Shown here: piece after piece, positions 7,376 to 14,650 of the stretch
Layout of the letters: every line of letters begins with the position of its first letter
How positions within the stretch are numbered: position 1 is the first letter of the stretch
Assembly (NCBI GenBank): GCA_002773975.1
Contig: PEZR01000005.1
Span: 3,076-30,062, forward strand
Reading direction: 5' to 3'
Origin: Bdellovibrio sp. CG10_big_fil_rev_8_21_14_0_10_47_8
Lineage (GTDB): Bacteria; Bdellovibrionota; Bdellovibrionia; Bdellovibrionales; Bdellovibrionaceae
Length of the DNA: 26,987 nucleotides
The notes under the pieces: model-generated
Told to the model about the DNA's origin: nothing
Databases searched by the model: none
Seen by the model: only the letters and a program-made list of their open reading frames with translations
Made by a program: the position numbers and the translations under genes

Positions 7376-8563
7376 TTAAAGATCAAAGAATTTCTTTTTT
7401 AAAAGAGCCTGGGGGTCCTTAATTTTTTTGAGCTGATCCTTAATTTTTTGGCTTGCGGTGCCATCCCCAAAGAGATTTTCCGTCGCCGAACAATCTTTTA
7501 CGAGAGCTTCACGAACGGCCTTTTCGATGGCTTCCTCCGTGGGGGGGCAATTGATAATGGAGCTAGACTGAATGCGACCCCGCTGTCGATCTCCAATATT
7601 TACTGTAGGTTTCTTCAAAAAAGGCGCCTCGTACAAGGCACTCGAGGAATTTCCGACGACGGCGTCGACCTGTGACATTGTACTGAGATAACGAACTTGT
7701 CCCAGTGATGTATAAGCTTTGGCGTTTGGCCGGGTGGCTACAAATTCATCAACCATAGAGATTAGAATTCTTCCGTCGGTGTCTGCGTTAGGCTTTGTAA
7801 AAATTAAACCAACATCTGGCCCCAGTCTGTCCAGGGCATTCAGTAGCTCTTGGAATTGGCCAGCTGAGGTTTGGGTTTCCAGAGTCACCGGGTGAAAAGT
7901 GATCAAAATATTCTGCCGTTGCCAAGAGTAGCCCATCGATTCGGACAGTTGATCCCGCGACCACATTTGCAATCGTTTGATATAGTCGACACCCACGTGA
8001 CCGACATGGAAAATATGTTCTGGATTTTCGCCGAGCTGGCGAACTCGTTTTGCAGAGACAGCGCTATTGGTGAAATGTAAATGGGACATTTTCGTCAGGC
8101 TATGACGGATAGCTTCGTCAACAACGCCCTCTGTTGAATCCCCGCCGGAAATATGGGCAATAGGGATGCGGGCAACCAGTGCAGCTTGAGCCAGAGCCAG
8201 GAGTTCAAACCGATCACCCAGCACCAACAGGATATCTGGTCGTAGCCGATCGAGAGCTTCAGAATACCCAATGGTGCCGAGGCCCATTGATTTCGCAATT
8301 CCAATCGGGGAATCGCTGGACAAAAGCATCTCGACTTTGGCATCCAGCTGAAAACCGTCGGCTTCGATGGTCTTGTAGGTCAAGCCAAACTCGGGTGACA
8401 AATGCATTCCAGTTACTAGGACCTGCAATTGCAATTCGGGATCACCTTGGATTTCTTTCATGACCCAATAAAGCAATCCATATTCAGCGCGAGTGCCAGT
8501 GGCCACGAGAATGCGACGTTGTCGCGGGGATTTTGAAGTTGGGTTTGTGTTTGTCGGATTCAA
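7376..8563 (-). CDS. neuC: Hydrolysing UDP/GDP-GlcNAc-type 2-epimerase (NeuC/LegG family)
   Basis: This enzyme releases an N-acyl-mannosamine-configured sugar from its nucleotide while inverting C2, giving the NeuB substrate. The 395-residue protein has the NeuC signatures ILVATGTRAEYGLLYWVM (18-35), VLGDRFE (114-120), HISGGDSTEGVVDEAIRH (137-154), TFHPVTLE, VVGNSSSALYEAP (302-314) and VNIGDRQRGR (321-330). The start is a TTG at 8563. GGGGAG lies 7 bases upstream and no earlier in-frame start fits, because the ABC gene ends only 18 bases away. It is the only 2-epimerase in the window although there are two NeuB-type genes. In Campylobacter legionaminate synthesis the homologue LegG uses a GDP sugar, which would fit the PtmE-like gene at 11434. 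Confidence 0.94.
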   Translation of the reverse strand: MNPTNTNPTSKSPRQRRILVATGTRAEYGLLYWVMKEIQGDPELQLQVLVTGMHLSPEFGLTYKTIEADGFQLDAKVEMLLSSDSPIGIAKSMGLGTIGYSEALDRLRPDILLVLGDRFELLALAQAALVARIPIAHISGGDSTEGVVDEAIRHSLTKMSHLHFTNSAVSAKRVRQLGENPEHIFHVGHVGVDYIKRLQMWSRDQLSESMGYSWQRQNILITFHPVTLETQTSAGQFQELLNALDRLGPDVGLIFTKPNADTDGRILISMVDEFVATRPNAKAYTSLGQVRYLSTMSQVDAVVGNSSSALYEAPFLKKPTVNIGDRQRGRIQSSSIINCPPTEEAIEKAVREALVKDCSATENLFGDGTASQKIKDQLKKIKDPQALLKKKFFDL

Positions 8564-8581
8564 ATTGGAACTCCCCTTTTT

Positions 8582-10432
8582 TTAACTGAGACTATTTGTT
8601 TGGGCCATTTTTCGAAAGCTGGGGCTGGACTCGAGAAGCTGTTCATAAGTTCCCTGTGCAACCACCTGGCCCAAATCCATTTGAACGATGAGGTCGCAAC
8701 GTCGAACGGTGCTCAGTCGATGGGCAATCAAAACAATGGTGAGGTCTCTATCGAGGGCCTCAATCGCCGCCATCACTGATTCTTCAGTGGCGTTGTCCAG
8801 GGCGCTCGTCGCCTCGTCAAAAACAAGGACTGAAGCTTGTTTATAAAGAGCACGCGCAATTCCAATTCTTTGTCTTTGTCCCCCTGAAAGCCGAATTCCC
8901 CTTTCGCCAACAAAACTTTGGTAAGAGCCGGGCCGACTTTCGATGAATTCAGCAATTTGAGCTCTTTGTGCCGCCTGACGAACACGATCATGATCAATCA
9001 ATTCTTTACGAACGCCAAAGGCAATATTTTCCGCGATGGTGGCATCTGCCAAATAGATACTTTGGGGGACGTGAGCAATTGTTCTCTGCCAGGCACGAAT
9101 TCTTTCGACTCGATGGTCATTGTCATGGAGAGGGTGCTCATCCACCAAAATTTCTCCGGAGCTTGGTTTTAAAAGACCCATCATCAAATCCAGCGCTGTG
9201 CTCTTCCCGCTTCCGGTCGCGCCGACGAATCCAATCCGAGCTCCTTTTGGAAGATTCAAGTTGAGGCCTTTCAAAATCAAAGGGCCATCAGCCCCATAAC
9301 GAAAGGTGACTTCATGAAAGCGAATCGATTGATGAAAAGCCAAGGGTGGGGGTGACTGAAATATTGCATCCGGAGGCAGCGGCTGTTCGAGAAGCTCAAT
9401 GGTATCCTGGAGAGAAGCATAGTTTCCAGAAATGCTCGCCCAAGCACTGTAACCTTGTTGCAGGGCTGGAAGCAGTCTTTGAGCTCCAAGGGCCAGCGCC
9501 CCCAATACCGGGAGGGCCGATGCAATGCCGGCGCCTTGTTGACTCAAAACATAGGCTAAAATCGCAATCATCGTCATGCCCAGAGCTTCCATGGCAAAAC
9601 GAGGAAAGCCTGAAATAAAAAGATTGCTTCCGCGAGCTGTTCTTAAGGGCTCATCCGCTCGCCGATAGACTTCGCAAAACACGGGTTGTGTCGCATCTAA
9701 AAGGATATCTCGAATTCCACCCAGACCTTCTTGTAGGGCCTTGATCACATTGGTTTGATCTTGGGAAATGCTTTGGCTATTTTGTCGCAGTCGTTGGCGT
9801 GTGATTCGACTAATGATCACATAAGTAAAGCCAAAGCTGACGATGGCGATAAGGGCCACTTTCCAGTCAATTGCCAGTAGGGCCGTAGTGATCGTTACCA
9901 ACATGACGATCGAACTGAGAAGCATCATCATCTGATAAAGAGAAGCTACAGAATTGGTCACCTTTTCGGTGATTCCACCAATGATTGAGCTGCTGTTTCG
10001 AGACATATGGACGTGATAAGGTTGATAAAGTGTGCGCCGGTAGACTTCGTTACTGAGGTCAGCGCCTGCAGTGAAAGCCAAACGAGTGCTGATCCACAGA
10101 AGAAAAATGCGCAGCCCTCCAACAATCAGTGCCGTGGTCGCAAACAGGATTGTTAAAGGCAATGTCAGTTGTTGTGCGGAGGTGATATTTAAGGCATGGG
10201 CGAACTCAGAGACATAGGGGCGCTGAAAGATCAGATCTGGTGCAGTCAATATTGCCAGAAATGGCATGATGGCACCCATACTCACAACTTCAGCAAAGGC
10301 ACTGATGACCATTACAACCACAACTAAAACAAATTGTCTTTGTCTCTTCTTGCCAAGATGTTGCCAAAGCCGAGCAAATAACTTCGCCACCTTGGGTGAT
10401 GAAATTTTTTTGCTCTTGGAAGGATTGATCAT
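8582..10432 (-). CDS. Full-length ABC exporter (MsbA/PglK-type), lipid-linked glycan flippase candidate
   Basis: This 616-residue half-transporter carries both membrane and nucleotide-binding domains and would work as an inner-membrane homodimer. Membrane segments are visible at about residues 34-62, 90-114, 168-188, 190-210 and 280-310. The NBD runs from about 370. It has Walker A GATGSGKST (404-412), a Q-loop VPQS (455-458), signature LSGGQRQR (515-522), Walker B VLVFDEATSALD (535-546) and an H-loop AHRLS (His571), all intact. In Campylobacter the same architecture (PglK) flips undecaprenyl-linked oligosaccharides, and MsbA flips lipid A. Location in the middle of a glycan operon favours a lipid-linked oligosaccharide substrate. 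There is no separate Wzm/Wzt pair in the window. It sits 37 bases after the methyltransferase gene. Confidence 0.92.
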   Translation of the reverse strand: MINPSKSKKISSPKVAKLFARLWQHLGKKRQRQFVLVVVVMVISAFAEVVSMGAIMPFLAILTAPDLIFQRPYVSEFAHALNITSAQQLTLPLTILFATTALIVGGLRIFLLWISTRLAFTAGADLSNEVYRRTLYQPYHVHMSRNSSSIIGGITEKVTNSVASLYQMMMLLSSIVMLVTITTALLAIDWKVALIAIVSFGFTYVIISRITRQRLRQNSQSISQDQTNVIKALQEGLGGIRDILLDATQPVFCEVYRRADEPLRTARGSNLFISGFPRFAMEALGMTMIAILAYVLSQQGAGIASALPVLGALALGAQRLLPALQQGYSAWASISGNYASLQDTIELLEQPLPPDAIFQSPPPLAFHQSIRFHEVTFRYGADGPLILKGLNLNLPKGARIGFVGATGSGKSTALDLMMGLLKPSSGEILVDEHPLHDNDHRVERIRAWQRTIAHVPQSIYLADATIAENIAFGVRKELIDHDRVRQAAQRAQIAEFIESRPGSYQSFVGERGIRLSGGQRQRIGIARALYKQASVLVFDEATSALDNATEESVMAAIEALDRDLTIVLIAHRLSTVRRCDLIVQMDLGQVVAQGTYEQLLESSPSFRKMAQTNSLS

Positions 10433-10469
10433 AAAATGCGATTCCTGTCGCTAGAATATTTTGGCAGTT

Positions 10470-11243
10470 TTATCTGATCAGTTGGAGAGTAGAGACGTTG
10501 GCAAAATAATTCCGCCGAACTTTGTATTGGCGTTTCAAGTTTTTTTGTAAGAAGCGAAGGTTGTGCAATCGCCCATCGACAATAATTTTTGACCCTGCGT
10601 AGAGGGACCATTCATAAAGCAAGATATCGGCTTGAACCATAAATCTCAGAGCGCTCATTGAAAGGCCATGAACGTCACCTTCGACGGAGCGAGGGTCGGG
10701 GCCATCGAGATAAATAAGGCTGGGACTGGCATTTGGTAATTTGTCAAAAAAGGAACAAGCTTGCCCATCAAAGTTGGTCAGGCGGGGCGTAGAGACCATT
10801 ACCTCTGCGTATTCACTGAGATTTAATTCTTTAAGAGCATTTTGGACCAAGGTTGCCCACTTCGCATCGGCCTCCACAGCGTAGACCTTGTGTTTGGGTC
10901 CATTTTTTCGTTGTTGAATGGCATAGGCCATGACGATGGTGCTGATCCCGCTACCGAATTCTACTACGTCCTGGCCATCTTTCTGAGAAACATGGCCATA
11001 GAGATACAAAGAATCCCGCTTCTTGTGTCCGGACAAAAAGAACTCATAGTCCTTGTTCTGGTCCAATCGACCATACCGAGAAAGCAATTCTTCCAGACCA
11101 GTTTTGCGAAATTTCCGTTCAACCAGGGAATTTATGAACAGAGTTCCGCGGCCATTGGAATCCGACGTGATTTTTAGTTTTGTGAGAACTACGACGGGAT
11201 CATAACGCAGAAAAACAAAGAACTTTCTTAGAAGACGGAACAT
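10470..11243 (-). CDS. Putative class I SAM-dependent methyltransferase
   Basis: This 257-residue protein has a class I methyltransferase-like core. DVVEFGSGISTIVMAYAI (about 92-109) is motif I, with a glycine-rich SAM loop. HKVYAVEADAKWATLVQ supplies the acidic residue that would hold the ribose. SLIYLDGPDPRSVEGD sits at the motif IV position. The N-terminal 70 residues are not recognisable. It is the first gene of the leftward operon and starts with ATG at 11243, behind only a weak ribosome-binding site. A sugar O-methyltransferase is the natural guess. The fold resembles proteins that methylate glycans or act on an unassigned substrate, and the acceptor is unknown. Confidence 0.7.
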   Translation of the reverse strand: MFRLLRKFFVFLRYDPVVVLTKLKITSDSNGRGTLFINSLVERKFRKTGLEELLSRYGRLDQNKDYEFFLSGHKKRDSLYLYGHVSQKDGQDVVEFGSGISTIVMAYAIQQRKNGPKHKVYAVEADAKWATLVQNALKELNLSEYAEVMVSTPRLTNFDGQACSFFDKLPNASPSLIYLDGPDPRSVEGDVHGLSMSALRFMVQADILLYEWSLYAGSKIIVDGRLHNLRFLQKNLKRQYKVRRNYFANVSTLQLIR

Positions 11244-11433
11244 TAAAACCTACTCTCGAATTATTTAAGAAAGAAATCGCAGCTAATAGGAATCTTGTCA
11301 ATGAAACAGCCCGGTTGAGTATCACCCGAGGGAACCGGCATTGTCCTAATGACTTACGGCGTCGTGCAAAGCGGATGTGTTCAAGAAAAAAATGCGATAA
11401 CAAAAACGGCATTCACTGATGAGCGGAGATATT
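11244..11433. promoter_or_regulatory. Divergent control region between the two main operons
   Basis: This 190-base gap is the longest gene-free stretch. It separates the leftward operon (start 11243) from the rightward one (start 11434), so promoters for both are expected. On the plus strand TGCGATAAC (11393-11401) is a possible extended -10 about 32 bases before the ATG, but without a good -35. On the minus strand TTGACA (complement of 11296-11301) is a perfect -35 hexamer, yet no matching -10 lies 16-18 bases on. An inverted repeat, CCGGTT (11311-11316) and AACCGG (11333-11338), could be an operator. GGAG at 11425-11428 is the ribosome-binding site for the plus gene. Only the region's role is well supported. 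Confidence 0.5.
11311..11338. repeat. Inverted repeat CCGGTT-N16-AACCGG in the divergent control region
   Basis: Two perfect 6-base arms, CCGGTT and AACCGG, are separated by 16 bases. The repeat lies centrally between two divergent operons, about 70 bases from the leftward start and about 95 from the rightward start. Spacing between arm centres is about two helical turns, which suits a dimeric regulator. Six-base arms can arise by chance, so this is only a candidate operator. Confidence 0.3.
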
Positions 11434-12483
11434 ATGGCGAGATGGAAAGAAGCTCTGGTCTCACGACAAACTTCAATTCGCGAAGCAATTCAAATTCTGG
11501 ATAAAAGCGCTCTACAGATTGTTTTGGTGGTGGACGAGAACCAACGCCTTTTGGGAACCATTACCGATGGTGATGTTCGTCGCGGTATTTTAAGAGGTTT
11601 GGAACTGAGTCAGTCTGTTCAAGAAGTGATGAATCCGAACCCTACGGTGATTCGTTCCGAAGATGACCGAGAGACCATTTTGGCCACCATGAGAAGCCGC
11701 GGCATTCACCACATGCCCCTCGTTGACGACGATGGCCGACTGGTTGGCTTAGATACTCTAGATGAGTTGCTTCAGCCGCAACGGAAGGACAACCCTGTGG
11801 TGTTGATGGCTGGTGGCTTGGGAACTCGGTTGCGTCCGTTGACCGCGGATTGTCCCAAACCAATGATTCATGTTGGTAATAAGCCTTTGCTGGAAACCAT
11901 CATTGAAAACTTTTTGTCCTATGGATTTCATCGATTTTACATTTCGGTAAATTATAAGGCTGATGTGGTGAAGTCATATTTTGAAGATGGTTCTAAGTGG
12001 GGCGCCAATATTCAATATTTGCATGAAACACATAGCCTCGGAACGGCTGGCGCATTGAGTTTGCTGCCAGAAACGCCGGAACTCCCCATGCTGGTCATGA
12101 ATGGGGATGTGCTGACAAAGGTAAACTTTGCTCAACTTTTGAATTTTCATTCCAAAAAACAGGCCATGGGAACAATGTGTGTGCGGGAATATGACTTTCA
12201 AGTGCCCTACGGAGTCGTGGAAATTGATAAACACCGCATGTTGGGGATCACTGAAAAGCCCATTCAGAGATTTTTTGTTAATGCCGGGATCTATGTTCTT
12301 GATCCAGCGGCCCTGCAGTTTGTGGCGCAAAATACTTTTTTTGATATGCCGACCTTATTTGAGAAACTGATGGAGAAGAAAAAGGAAACGATTGTTTTTC
12401 CCGTTCGAGAATACTGGCTCGATATTGGACAGATGTCTGACTATGACCGCGCCAATGGCGAGTACAAGGAATTTTTCCCATGA
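11434..12483 (+). CDS. CBS-domain sugar-1-phosphate nucleotidyltransferase (PtmE-like)
   Basis: This fusion has a CBS-domain pair (about residues 5-115; TDGDVRRGILRG and GIHHMPLVDDDG) joined to a nucleotidyltransferase. The second half has MAGGLGTRLRPLT (125-137) and PKPMIHVGNKPLL, the NTP-binding signature. The layout matches Campylobacter PtmE, the glucosamine-1-phosphate guanylyltransferase that begins GDP-linked legionaminic acid synthesis; HddC-type enzymes are related. The protein is 349 residues from ATG 11434. That start has GGAG 5 bases upstream, whereas ATG 11419 has no ribosome-binding site. The stop overlaps the next gene (ATGA). The CBS pair probably senses an adenine nucleotide. 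GDP-sugar specificity is inferred from PtmE and from the gene's place directly before a CMP-nonulosonate synthetase. Confidence 0.88.
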   Translation: MARWKEALVSRQTSIREAIQILDKSALQIVLVVDENQRLLGTITDGDVRRGILRGLELSQSVQEVMNPNPTVIRSEDDRETILATMRSRGIHHMPLVDDDGRLVGLDTLDELLQPQRKDNPVVLMAGGLGTRLRPLTADCPKPMIHVGNKPLLETIIENFLSYGFHRFYISVNYKADVVKSYFEDGSKWGANIQYLHETHSLGTAGALSLLPETPELPMLVMNGDVLTKVNFAQLLNFHSKKQAMGTMCVREYDFQVPYGVVEIDKHRMLGITEKPIQRFFVNAGIYVLDPAALQFVAQNTFFDMPTLFEKLMEKKKETIVFPVREYWLDIGQMSDYDRANGEYKEFFP

Positions 12484-13175
12484 AATCTTCTGTTGTTGCG
12501 TTGATTTGTGCGCGTGGGGGCTCTAAGGGTTTGCCCGGCAAAAACATTCGCCCCCTGGCAGGAAAACCTTTGATTGTTTGGGCCATTGAGCAAGCGCGTG
12601 CGGTTTCTCGGGTTCAAAGGGTTATTGTGTCTACAGATTCCGAGGAAATTGCAGAGATTGCGCGGGGAGCAGGGGCAGAGGTTCCATTTATGCGCCCTCC
12701 GGAATTGGCGAGGGATGACAGTCCCGAATGGCTGACCTGGCGTCATGCCATGAATTTCTTGAAAGAAACCGATGGCGCTTATCCAGATCGGTTTATCGTC
12801 GTTCCAGCGACGGCGCCCCTGCGGAGCGTTTCTGATCTTGAAAAGTGTTTAGACGAGTATGAAAAAGGCGGGGCGGATCTGGTGATTACCGTCACGGAAG
12901 CACATCGAAATCCTGCCTTCAATATGGTGAAGGTGCTCGAAGATGGATGCGTTGGACTGGTGATGCCTCAGAGTTTGATCAGTCGCCGTCAAGATGCCCC
13001 TAAGGTCTATGACGTGACCACGGTGGCCTATGTTGCTCGTCCAGAGTTTGTTATTCACAAGAACAGTTTGTTCGAAGGAAAAGTTCGTCATGTGTGTATT
13101 CCTGCCGAACGAGCTTTGGATATCGATACCCCCTTGGATTTTAAAATTGCAGAATGTCTAATGGCACATCGATGA
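12480..13175 (+). CDS. CMP-nonulosonate synthetase (NeuA/LegF/PtmB family), copy 1
   Basis: This cytidylyltransferase activates a nonulosonic acid with CTP to give the CMP-sugar donor. The 231-residue protein has VALICARGGSKGLPGKNIRP (6-25), the defining N-terminal loop, then VIVSTDSEEIAEIA and FMRPPELARDDSPEW. FIVVPATAPLRSVSDL and the C-terminal ALDIDTPLDFKIAE complete the family pattern. AAGGA lies 9 bases before the ATG, and the ATG overlaps the previous stop. It directly follows the PtmE-like gene, so it most likely handles the legionaminate-type branch. A second, divergent member is at 20068. Confidence 0.92.
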   Translation: MKSSVVALICARGGSKGLPGKNIRPLAGKPLIVWAIEQARAVSRVQRVIVSTDSEEIAEIARGAGAEVPFMRPPELARDDSPEWLTWRHAMNFLKETDGAYPDRFIVVPATAPLRSVSDLEKCLDEYEKGGADLVITVTEAHRNPAFNMVKVLEDGCVGLVMPQSLISRRQDAPKVYDVTTVAYVARPEFVIHKNSLFEGKVRHVCIPAERALDIDTPLDFKIAECLMAHR

Positions 13176-14650
13176 ACAACGAGCGGTTGCCAATTTTGGT
13201 GGTGTGCAATTCACGCCATCATTCAAAAACACAGATTCATTTGGCAGAATCATTGGCAGATCGAGATTCCAGAATATCTGTTTTTGTCCTTTGTGAGGCG
13301 GCCGACATTGACTGGTTTAAAAAGACAGTTTCTAGCCAAAACACTCAGGTCCTATCAATTGATCAGGAAGCTCCAGTCGCCGAGAGGAATTTTTCTGTTG
13401 TTAAAGAGAAATCTCTTTCTGAAAAAATGTTTTCTTTGGCCTTAAAGCTCAACCAGAGGCTCACCAGATCTTCAAAATTTCTTCAACAGTTTGCAAGGCT
13501 TGTTCGAGAAAGCTCATTGATCTGTCTTTGGAGACAAAGACGAAATCGAAAATTTTTTGTTGGAAGGATGAAAAAAGTCGACAAAATATTCAGTCAAATT
13601 CATCCCTCAGTGGTGTTTTCTTTCGGTGATCGTCACTTGGATATTGAGGCCGCAGTCCTGATGGTGGCGCACGCACAGGACATTCCTGTGATCTGTCCCT
13701 ATTGCACTTATCATGGGGTGGAGGGACTATTGAAGATCCGACAGCTTCAAGGGGAGCCCAAGCGGTGGTGGCCATTCTCAGTTTATCGAACAATCGTTGG
13801 CTGGTATCTTCCCGGACAGGTCAGACAGGGATATTTCTATCAACCCCCAAGCATCACCATGGCTGTTCATTCCTTGGGAGGTCTGTCTAAAAACCCATGG
13901 GTTTTTGGGAATGGATTGTCCGATGTTGTTTGTGTTGACAACGAGTTCACCGAAAAAAGGTATTTGGCAGAAGGTGTTCCATCAGCAAAACTGCGTGTTG
14001 TCGGCGACGTTTCTTATGATGTTATCTTTGAGCAGTTTGTACGTAAAGAGAAGCTTCGGCAGGAGATTGCTCAAGAGTACGGCTTGGACGCCGCTAAAAA
14101 AACTTTGATTTTTGCCCTTCCACAATTTGCGGAACAAGGTGTTATGGGTTGGGACCAACACTGGCAGGAGATTCGTCTTTTGACCCAACAAGCTGTCGAT
14201 AGTGGCTTCAATGTTTTGATTTCTTTGCACCCACGGGTCAATCCCCAGGAGTATGAATTTTTAGAGAGAGATTTCGCAGTTCATGTCTCTCGACGTCCGA
14301 TGAAGGAAATTTTGCCGGTGGGGGATGTCTTTTTAGCGATCAACTCGAGCACTGTTTTTTGGGCTGTTTTGTGTGGCATCCCGTCGGTGATTATTGATGC
14401 TTATGGCCTGAGTTCAGTCCCCTTTGAACATCTAAAAACAGTTCGACTGGTGAATGATCCACACCGCTTGAGCTCAGAAATCATAAGAGCTGTCGAAGAG
14501 GGCTTGCAACATCAGGAGAACCTCAAAGAGGACTGGAAAAACCTTTCTCGGGAAAAGGTTTTTGATGGTAAGGTCACCGAGCGATATTACGATATTGTAA
14601 CAAAAGGAACTTCACGTGTGCGGAATCCTTGGCGCAGTCCCGGCAATTGA
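13172..14650 (+). CDS. Putative GT-B-fold glycosyltransferase (possibly CMP-sugar dependent)
   Basis: I do not recognise a named family. The protein is 492 residues from ATG 13172, which makes an ATGA overlap with the preceding gene; an in-frame ATG at 13154 is less likely. The N-terminus (LPILVVCNSRHHSKTQIHLA) and SVVFSFGDRHLDIEAAV look like the first Rossmann half of a GT-B or 2-epimerase-like fold. The second half has LIFALPQFAEQ, then ISLHPRVNPQEYEF and a FLAINSSTVFWAVLCGIPSV stretch. The HPR plus NSST pattern resembles capsule/Kdo-type transferases and CDP-glycerol-type transferases. No signal peptide or membrane segment is evident. It follows a CMP-nonulosonate synthetase directly, so transferring that sugar is an attractive but unproven role. 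It overlaps the AsnB-like gene by 35 bases. Confidence 0.6.
   Translation: MNNERLPILVVCNSRHHSKTQIHLAESLADRDSRISVFVLCEAADIDWFKKTVSSQNTQVLSIDQEAPVAERNFSVVKEKSLSEKMFSLALKLNQRLTRSSKFLQQFARLVRESSLICLWRQRRNRKFFVGRMKKVDKIFSQIHPSVVFSFGDRHLDIEAAVLMVAHAQDIPVICPYCTYHGVEGLLKIRQLQGEPKRWWPFSVYRTIVGWYLPGQVRQGYFYQPPSITMAVHSLGGLSKNPWVFGNGLSDVVCVDNEFTEKRYLAEGVPSAKLRVVGDVSYDVIFEQFVRKEKLRQEIAQEYGLDAAKKTLIFALPQFAEQGVMGWDQHWQEIRLLTQQAVDSGFNVLISLHPRVNPQEYEFLERDFAVHVSRRPMKEILPVGDVFLAINSSTVFWAVLCGIPSVIIDAYGLSSVPFEHLKTVRLVNDPHRLSSEIIRAVEEGLQHQENLKEDWKNLSREKVFDGKVTERYYDIVTKGTSRVRNPWRSPGN

Noticed and set aside
11272..11301. A minus-strand sigma70 promoter built on TTGACA (complement of 11296-11301)
   Set aside because: No -10-like hexamer occurs 16-18 bases downstream, so the perfect -35 may be chance. 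It is mentioned only within the region entry.
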